Assembly: GCA_002440825.1 (NCBI GenBank)
Contig: DJVH01000063.1
Location: 1-11,218, forward strand
Origin: Bacteriovoracaceae bacterium UBA6261
Lineage (GTDB): Bacteria > Bdellovibrionota > Bacteriovoracia > Bacteriovoracales > Bacteriovoracaceae
DNA length: 11,218 bases
Direction of reading: 5' to 3'
This document shows positions 7,081-11,218 of this stretch, piece by piece; the first letter of the stretch is position 1; each line of letters opens with the position of its first letter. The notes beneath the pieces are model-generated. The model was not told where the DNA came from, did no database searches, and was given only the letters and a program-made list of their open reading frames with translations. Made by a program: the position numbers and the translations under genes.

Positions 7081-8001
7081 ATGGATACAAAATTAACTGC
7101 TCTTATTCTAGGCTGTCTTCTTCTTTTCGTCACTCCTATAATGGGTCAGGATGCAGACAATGAAGCCGTGGGAGCAACTCACCTCGCCAGAGTCATTGTT
7201 CCAAGGGCGATCGTCTACTCCGATGAAAATATGAACAGCCCTCTGGGTTATATTTCAAACGATCGCATGATTACAGTGGGTAATCCCAGAAAGAAAAACC
7301 CTGACCTGGTGCCGATGGTGGTTTACGGCCGCCTCGCCTTTATCGAAGCAAAGAACCTTAGTTACGACAACGAATCAGTTGAAATGCAGTCAGCAAAAAG
7401 AGGTGCTCCAAAAGAGCACAATATCGATCTCGTACTTGCCAAACCCGAAGAAAAACTTTCCAAAAACAATTCGGCCTTTCTGGACCTTCATCAATACGGT
7501 GCGGGCGAAGGTTTAAAAAATATATTTGAAACAATCGATGGCGAAGACAAATCAAGCCTGCAGGGATTTGGCTTAACTTTGCTCCACAGAAAGCAGCATT
7601 CTCGGATGCTCTGGGGGGCTGGTTTTGAATATAGTTCCGCTTCAACTTCCAATGTAGATGTCAAAACTTATCTGATGCGAGGAATTCTGGGCTTCACACC
7701 TTTTCGCTCGCCTCTTTTTCTGATTGATATCGATGGGGCCCTGGATATTTTGCCTTCGACTCAAGTAACGATAAAAAATAATTACGATACTGAGCCCAAT
7801 GGCTTTGCTTATGGCCCGAGCTTTCATGCACGCATCGTCTTCTTTCCGGAAAACACTTACCACGTTTTCGGAACGATGGGTTTCAGAAGCTATAAAGTCG
7901 ACAGGCTTGATTCTTTTACGGATGTCAATGGAAACGCAATCACCGGCCTGACAAAAATGTCAGGGGCCAATATCGGCATTGGTGTTGGCATCGAGCTTTG
8001 A
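7081..8001 (+). CDS. secreted protein: SH3b-like N-terminal part and beta-barrel-like C-terminal part
   Basis: This 306-residue protein is not one I recognise by name. Residues about 4-22 form a signal peptide (hydrophobic LTALILGCLLLFVTPIMG), probably cleaved near G22/Q23. Residues about 36-95 look like a bacterial SH3-type fold (RAIVYSDENMNSPLGYIS, ITVGNP, VVYGRLAFIEAKNL). A polar linker follows at about 96-130. From about 130 on, alternating aromatic and small residues suggest transmembrane beta strands (FGLTLLHR, WGAGFEYSS, FHARIVFF, YHVFGTMGFRSY), and the end NIGIGVGIEL resembles a final outer-membrane strand. I infer an outer-membrane protein with a periplasmic SH3b module. I chose the ATG at 7081 because the signal peptide fits it; in-frame ATGs at 7060 and 7024 would overlap gsk codons. 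There is no Shine-Dalgarno sequence at 7081. The stop is one base from the stop of the next, convergent gene. Confidence 0.82.
   Translation: MDTKLTALILGCLLLFVTPIMGQDADNEAVGATHLARVIVPRAIVYSDENMNSPLGYISNDRMITVGNPRKKNPDLVPMVVYGRLAFIEAKNLSYDNESVEMQSAKRGAPKEHNIDLVLAKPEEKLSKNNSAFLDLHQYGAGEGLKNIFETIDGEDKSSLQGFGLTLLHRKQHSRMLWGAGFEYSSASTSNVDVKTYLMRGILGFTPFRSPLFLIDIDGALDILPSTQVTIKNNYDTEPNGFAYGPSFHARIVFFPENTYHVFGTMGFRSYKVDRLDSFTDVNGNAITGLTKMSGANIGIGVGIEL
7105..7133 (-). promoter_or_regulatory. candidate promoter of the gsk operon
   Basis: Reading the minus strand, GTGACG (7133-7128) and TAGAAT (7110-7105) are separated by 17 bases and match the sigma70 consensus at four and five of six positions. The predicted start near 7097 gives a leader of about 40 bases before the TTG of gsk. 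The whole promoter lies inside the signal-peptide codons of the opposite gene. Confidence 0.45.
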
Positions 8002-8002
8002 T

Positions 8003-9271
8003 TTACTCCTGAAGAAGCACTTTTTCTGAGTCGTCGGAATTCTTATTTCCTTCTTTTGCTTTCTGCAGATAAAATTTGATCTTATCCTCGGGTGAACTGA
8101 AGTTTCCTTCAAACTTTGGCGCATTGGCATTTTCTTCTTTCTTGATTTCCTGCTCGAGCTCTTCTTTCATTCTTCGTTTGAGTTTTTCATCCGGAGTTTC
8201 CAGAAGAAATTCATTGTCCGCAGAAAGATTCGATCCGAATTTTTTAAAGGCATATTCATAAAAAGGTTTAAGAAATTTCAGGTTCGATTTTCCTCTCTCA
8301 AGAAAAAGAATAATAACCCGGACGAAATCCCGATTGCTCAGATCATGAGACCAGGCCGCGTAGAGATATGTCATACCCTGCTGATCCACTCTGTTGCCGT
8401 AAGAGATGTTTTTATATTGAGCATAGATGGGAATGGCCGAATCAGTTGTGGTATTTTTATATTTGATTTCAGATAGAAGCTTGCTTCGATAAGTTTCAGA
8501 TTGGGCAAGACCTTTTTTCGTTTTAATCGTTATCGAATACACCATCCCCTTTTCAATCAGGTAGACTCTTTCCAGTTTATATTTAGGATCATCTGACTGA
8601 AGTTCGAGAATTCCCTGACCAGTCTCTTTGTTAAAAGACATTTTTTTTGTACTCTCAGGAAACAAGTGAGTACGGTTGTACAGAATGTAGAGATTGTAAA
8701 CAAGGTCGTTATAGGTGACTTCCTTCAAAGCAATAAGTGATTCATAAAAACTTTTTCCGACATTGGATGGAAGAGAAAGTTTTTTTGAAAATAAATCGCG
8801 CCAGACCTCTTCTTCACTTTTTCTGTAAATATGATTCCGGAAAATGGGCAAAAGAAAAATTTTCTGATCACCGGAAATCGTTTCAAGCTTGTAGGGTCTT
8901 TCTATCATGAAAGAAAGAAGCTCTGTATTTTTACCATCGAGAAAACTCGCTCCCAAACGCGTCCCTGCACTTTCATTTTTAATTGTGGGAATCAGAAAAA
9001 AAGTCGGATGATTGAATGGCAGTGGCATTAAAAAATGAGAGAAATGAAATTCGCGGAAAAAATATTTTTCTTCAGGAGATTCATCAGCTTGAAAATTGGA
9101 ATCGTGTCCATCGTAAAAAACTGAGGCGGTGGGCTTCATAACAAGAAAGCGAGTGTTCACTCCTTCGGTCAACGTGAGCGTATAAATGTGGTAAGGAGCA
9201 ATGGCCATCAGAACGCCGGTACCGGCGAGAAGCAAAAGCGCTATGCTCAGGATTATGATCTTTTTCCACAT
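8003..9271 (-). CDS. membrane-anchored protein of unknown function
   Basis: I cannot assign this 422-residue protein to a family. It starts MWKK and then has one hydrophobic segment (residues about 5-26) ending at APYHIY. This is either an uncleaved N-terminal anchor or a signal peptide, with the remainder outside the cytoplasm. The bulk is a mixed alpha/beta sequence rich in Phe, Tyr and Lys, with no cysteine and no catalytic motif that I can see. The last 65 or so residues are highly charged: a Glu/Lys helix (DEKLKRRMKEELEQEIKKEE) with coiled-coil character, then a segment containing SPEDKIKFYLQKAKEG. The only promoter-proximal features are a hairpin covering the start region and a palindrome further upstream. 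It is transcribed alone, diverging from the lipoprotein gene at 9415 and converging on the gene ending at 8001. Confidence 0.82.
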   Translation of the reverse strand: MWKKIIILSIALLLLAGTGVLMAIAPYHIYTLTLTEGVNTRFLVMKPTASVFYDGHDSNFQADESPEEKYFFREFHFSHFLMPLPFNHPTFFLIPTIKNESAGTRLGASFLDGKNTELLSFMIERPYKLETISGDQKIFLLPIFRNHIYRKSEEEVWRDLFSKKLSLPSNVGKSFYESLIALKEVTYNDLVYNLYILYNRTHLFPESTKKMSFNKETGQGILELQSDDPKYKLERVYLIEKGMVYSITIKTKKGLAQSETYRSKLLSEIKYKNTTTDSAIPIYAQYKNISYGNRVDQQGMTYLYAAWSHDLSNRDFVRVIILFLERGKSNLKFLKPFYEYAFKKFGSNLSADNEFLLETPDEKLKRRMKEELEQEIKKEENANAPKFEGNFSSPEDKIKFYLQKAKEGNKNSDDSEKVLLQE

Positions 9272-9295
9272 GCTCTTCTTATCGGAAAAAGAGCA
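9271..9295 (-). promoter_or_regulatory. inverted repeat over the start region of the 9271 gene
   Basis: Bases 9271-9280 pair with 9286-9295 around a five-base loop: ten positions, one mismatch, outer core GCTCTT/AAGAGC. In the minus-strand mRNA the 3' arm contains the GA-rich stretch just before the ATG and its first A. It could hide the ribosome binding site, or it could be a protein-binding site. No function is shown. Confidence 0.4.
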
Positions 9296-9318
9296 GTTAA
9301 GTTAACGTATTTTCAAAG

Positions 9319-9336
9319 GAGGCAAATATTTGCCTC
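9319..9336. promoter_or_regulatory. perfect 18-bp palindrome, operator-like
   Basis: GAGGCAAATATTTGCCTC is its own reverse complement with no loop. It lies in the only sizeable intergenic region, 47 bases from the ATG at 9271 and 26 bases before the TATAAT at 9363. Two further TTGCC half-like motifs follow at 9344 and 9351, seven bases apart and a multiple of seven from the one at 9330. A dimeric regulator acting on one or both flanking genes is a reasonable inference. It has no T-tract like that of a terminator. Confidence 0.6.
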
Positions 9337-9362
9337 AACTATTTTGCCAATTGCCCGATAAG

Positions 9363-9368
9363 TATAAT
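9363..9368 (+). promoter_or_regulatory. candidate -10 box of the lipoprotein gene
   Basis: A perfect TATAAT would give a transcript start near 9375 and a leader of about 40 bases. I find no good -35 element at 16-18 bases; TTGCCA at 9344 has five of six matches but only a 13-base spacer. That would fit a promoter that needs an activator, perhaps bound at the palindrome. Confidence 0.4.
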
Positions 9369-9414
9369 GAAAAGGTGTAAAACGGCCCCTGAAAAAGGCG
9401 CGGGAATATAAAAA

Positions 9415-10104
9415 ATGAAGATAATTTCAACTCTTGCCATTCTTTTTGCTATCGTCGCTTGTGATGCTCCAAGAACTCAAAGGGCCCTCTCAAGCACTTC
9501 TTCAAACTCACTTTCCGGAGGTTCGACCGGAGTGAATCTTGGATCATCTTCCGATTCAGGATCGTCTTCAGGCAACAGTGGCTCATCTTCTTCTGGTTCA
9601 TCGAATTCAACGACTTCAACAATTCCAAGCGATGCTTCTCACTGTAAATTTTCTACTGACGGTGTGAATGGTTTTGAAACGACAAGCTCTCATATTGGCG
9701 AATATTCTCTTTGCCAAAGTTCAAGCGACAAGAATTCAGTCTACTTTCAATTAAAAACGCCTCCGACAAATGCCAATGGCGATATCAGTGTTTGTTTGAT
9801 TCCAACCACAAACAGTGGATCAAATTCTATTTACGTCGGTAACCCGATGTGCGGTTATTTCAAGGATCCAAAATCTGTTCGTAAAATTACATTCATCAAA
9901 TATGCTGCCTATTCAAGTGCAACAATTACAGGTGTCATTTTCTTCAAAGACCTGAGCTGGTACTACGGTTATCCGTTTAATCAATACGTGATGACTCTCG
10001 ACGCTTACAAGACATGTATGAACATGCTTGCCTACCCTTATTACAACAGCTCTTACTGCACGGCCTTTAAAAACGTCGGACAGTATGTTTACAAACAATT
10101 CTAA
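9415..10104 (+). CDS. Ser-rich lipoprotein with a six-cysteine C-terminal domain
   Basis: This 229-residue protein is a predicted lipoprotein: a short hydrophobic segment (residues 3-15) ends in the lipobox IVAC, with C16 as the lipidated cysteine, followed by Asp at +2. Residues about 26-72 are a low-complexity linker of Ser, Gly, Asn and Thr. Residues 73-229 form a separate domain with six cysteines (77, 100, 127, 146, 201, 215), which could make three disulfides, and many Tyr, especially near the end (SWYYGYPFNQY, YPYYNSSYC). I know no family for it. In enterobacteria Asp at +2 keeps lipoproteins in the inner membrane; whether that rule applies here is unknown. The start is preceded only by a weak GGGA nine bases upstream. 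The gene is monocistronic and its stop lies nine bases from the stop of the opposite gene. Confidence 0.88.
   Translation: MKIISTLAILFAIVACDAPRTQRALSSTSSNSLSGGSTGVNLGSSSDSGSSSGNSGSSSSGSSNSTTSTIPSDASHCKFSTDGVNGFETTSSHIGEYSLCQSSSDKNSVYFQLKTPPTNANGDISVCLIPTTNSGSNSIYVGNPMCGYFKDPKSVRKITFIKYAAYSSATITGVIFFKDLSWYYGYPFNQYVMTLDAYKTCMNMLAYPYYNSSYCTAFKNVGQYVYKQF
9490..9630 (+). repeat. low-complexity Ser/Gly codon tract in the lipoprotein gene
   Basis: About 47 codons encode almost only Ser, Gly, Asn and Thr, with repeated TCA/TCT/TCG and GGC/GGA codons. It is a flexible spacer between the lipid anchor and the folded domain. The serine codons are varied, so it is not a pure tandem repeat. Confidence 0.7.
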
Positions 10105-10113
10105 AATACCTTT

Positions 10114-10980
10114 TTAATTCTTAAGAGGTCCTGCCGCGATTTTAGAGCCACTTCTGAAATCGCGGACCAGTTCTACATCCATCGTGGGAAAAGCAAGCAC
10201 CGGAAAGACATGAACATCTTCAGGAGTCTCGGTGTCTTTTCGTTTCAAACAGGAAATGATGTAAAAGAAATTAAAACCATTGCGAAGAAAAGATTTGATA
10301 TAGATAAAAAAAGTATCTCCTTCTTTATCTTTACTTTCGAAAACTTCATCCGGCGATTCAAGGCAATCTTGAAAACAATCTTCATAATCGGTAAATTGCT
10401 CAAAAGGAATATCGTTGTCCGTTCTCTTGATCAATAAATCCGCAAGCAATCTGGATTTTTTGTTTTCCAGCTCCTGCATAAACAGCATATCTTCTTCGCT
10501 GAAACTTCTTTCAGGATCAGATTTTGGAATCTGTTTGTTATCGCGTTCAGGCGATCTGAATTGTTCCAGAAATTTTTTTGAGCGGGTCAGCGTTCTGAAA
10601 AAGACGAACGAGGCTTCCTCATTGTATACCGAAGCTATGACCACAGCACTATAATCCCCAAAATGGCGGATATAGGTGAACAAAGATTCATTTAATTCAT
10701 TTTTATTTTGCCATACTTCACCGGGTTCGCTGATGACCGCTTCTATGAGTGATTTATCATCCAAGGACGAACGGATCATTTCATGGCCGATGGAAAGTTC
10801 TTCTCTGATTTTCTTTTCAAGATTTTCAAAATGAGTAATCAGAGGATTATAAAAATCTTCAATACAGCGTTCGCTGCAGAATCCTTTACTGGTTTCAGGT
10901 TCAATAAAAAGAAGCTGATCAAGTTCATTGACAACAGTTTTGCATTCCGAACAATAGTAAAGCGGGCGGTTAAACTTCAT
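10114..10980 (-). CDS. zinc-finger protein with an internally duplicated domain, function unknown
   Basis: This 288-residue protein has no signal peptide and should be cytoplasmic. Its N terminus carries four cysteines, C10-x2-C13-x21-C35-x3-C39 (YYCSEC, then GFCSERCIEDFY). The C-x21-C-x3-C part matches the spacing of TRASH-type metal-binding fingers (C-x19-22-C-x3-C). After an acidic helix (about 45-70) comes a domain at 76-142 that seems to be repeated at 199-277. Both have a P-x-E/D-E-V motif (EPGEVW, SPDEVF), a strand of the type F-x-YI (LFTYIRHF, FFIYIKSF), then a hydrophobic strand (VVIAS, FYIIS), and end in F-R-S (FLEQFRSP, LVRDFRSG). The shape faintly recalls barnase/RelE-like (PBECR-type) domains, but I would not assign it. 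It starts four bases after the last base of the upstream gene's stop codon, without a clear Shine-Dalgarno sequence, so translation is probably coupled. Confidence 0.85.
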   Translation of the reverse strand: MKFNRPLYYCSECKTVVNELDQLLFIEPETSKGFCSERCIEDFYNPLITHFENLEKKIREELSIGHEMIRSSLDDKSLIEAVISEPGEVWQNKNELNESLFTYIRHFGDYSAVVIASVYNEEASFVFFRTLTRSKKFLEQFRSPERDNKQIPKSDPERSFSEEDMLFMQELENKKSRLLADLLIKRTDNDIPFEQFTDYEDCFQDCLESPDEVFESKDKEGDTFFIYIKSFLRNGFNFFYIISCLKRKDTETPEDVHVFPVLAFPTMDVELVRDFRSGSKIAAGPLKN

Positions 10981-10983
10981 AAC

Positions 10984-11218
10984 TTAGATGTTGAAGTTTA
11001 ACCCAGCAAAAAGAGAATTGGAATAGGCCCCATGAAGATCAAAAAGCTTCGCTTGCGAAAGCTGTCCTTCATTTTTAGGTTTATTCGTTCTGAATCTCGC
11101 TCCCATTTCCAGATTTACTGCAGGAACAATAGTGAGATTCAACTTGGGAGATAATGTTGAAAAACTTGCAGCTTCCGCAAGATGGACAGGCCGCGATTGA
11201 TCCTTGGCGGGATTGATT
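10984..11218 (-). CDS. 3' end of a beta-barrel-like outer-membrane protein, cut by window edge
   Basis: On the minus strand a frame is open from base 11217 to a TAA at 10984-10986, giving 77 C-terminal residues; no start is in the window, so the gene begins to the right. The piece has alternating strands such as KLNLTIVPAVNLEMGARFR, then a polar turn (TNKPKNEGQ), and ends AYSNSLFAGLNFNI, a hydrophobic strand like the final strand of outer-membrane barrels, although the last residue is Ile rather than Phe. The gap to the next gene's ATG at 10980 is three bases, so the two probably form an operon. Which barrel family it belongs to cannot be told from this piece. Confidence 0.68.
   Translation of the reverse strand, partial: INPAKDQSRPVHLAEAASFSTLSPKLNLTIVPAVNLEMGARFRTNKPKNEGQLSQAKLFDLHGAYSNSLFAGLNFNI

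Noticed and set aside
11036..11063. Terminator-like stem followed by TTTTT on the minus strand
   Set aside because: The stem has a bulge and only a two-base loop, and it lies inside the open frame about 55 bases before the stop, so a real terminator there would cut off the gene.

Overview
The window is a compact, gene-dense bacterial segment of moderate GC (low 40s % by eye). It has nine complete protein-coding genes, a partial gene at each edge, and no RNA gene, insertion sequence, CRISPR array or phage gene that I can see. No stretch longer than 300 bases lacks a gene; the longest gap is 143 bases (9272-9414). The mix of housekeeping pyrimidine and purine genes with many signal-peptide, lipoprotein and beta-barrel-like proteins of no recognisable family suggests a Gram-negative bacterium. 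A predatory-type lineage such as Bdellovibrionota/Bacteriovoracales is my best guess, but it rests on general protein style and not on a marker gene.

Left part (1-3686, + strand): the 3' part of carB (carbamoyl-phosphate synthase large subunit, about 80 N-terminal residues missing off the left edge) is joined to pyrF (OMP decarboxylase) by an ATGA overlap, a small pyrimidine biosynthesis operon. pyrF converges on, and overlaps by 8 bp, a four-gene minus-strand operon.

Middle (7056 down to 3679, - strand): gsk (inosine-guanosine kinase, TTG start), a soluble PAS histidine kinase, a small secreted four-cysteine protein and a DUF3224-family protein follow each other with gaps of 3, 10 and 2 bases. 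A purine salvage kinase thus seems to be co-transcribed with a sensor kinase that has no response regulator in the window.

A divergent pair starts from only 24 bp: gsk leftwards and, rightwards, a secreted protein with an SH3b-like N-terminal part and a beta-barrel-like C-terminal part (7081-8001). Its perfect TATAAT ends seven bases before its ATG, so its mRNA may be leaderless. The candidate gsk promoter lies inside the signal-peptide codons of the opposite gene.

Right part (8003-11218): a membrane-anchored 422-residue protein of unknown function (- strand) and a Ser-rich lipoprotein (+ strand) diverge from a 143-base region that carries a perfect 18-bp palindrome, a hairpin over one start codon and a TATAAT box. 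The lipoprotein gene converges on a two-gene minus-strand unit: the 3' end of a beta-barrel-like outer-membrane protein, then a protein with a TRASH-like zinc finger and an internal domain duplication. All three convergent junctions (8-bp overlap, 1-bp gap, 9-bp gap) leave no room for separate terminators.
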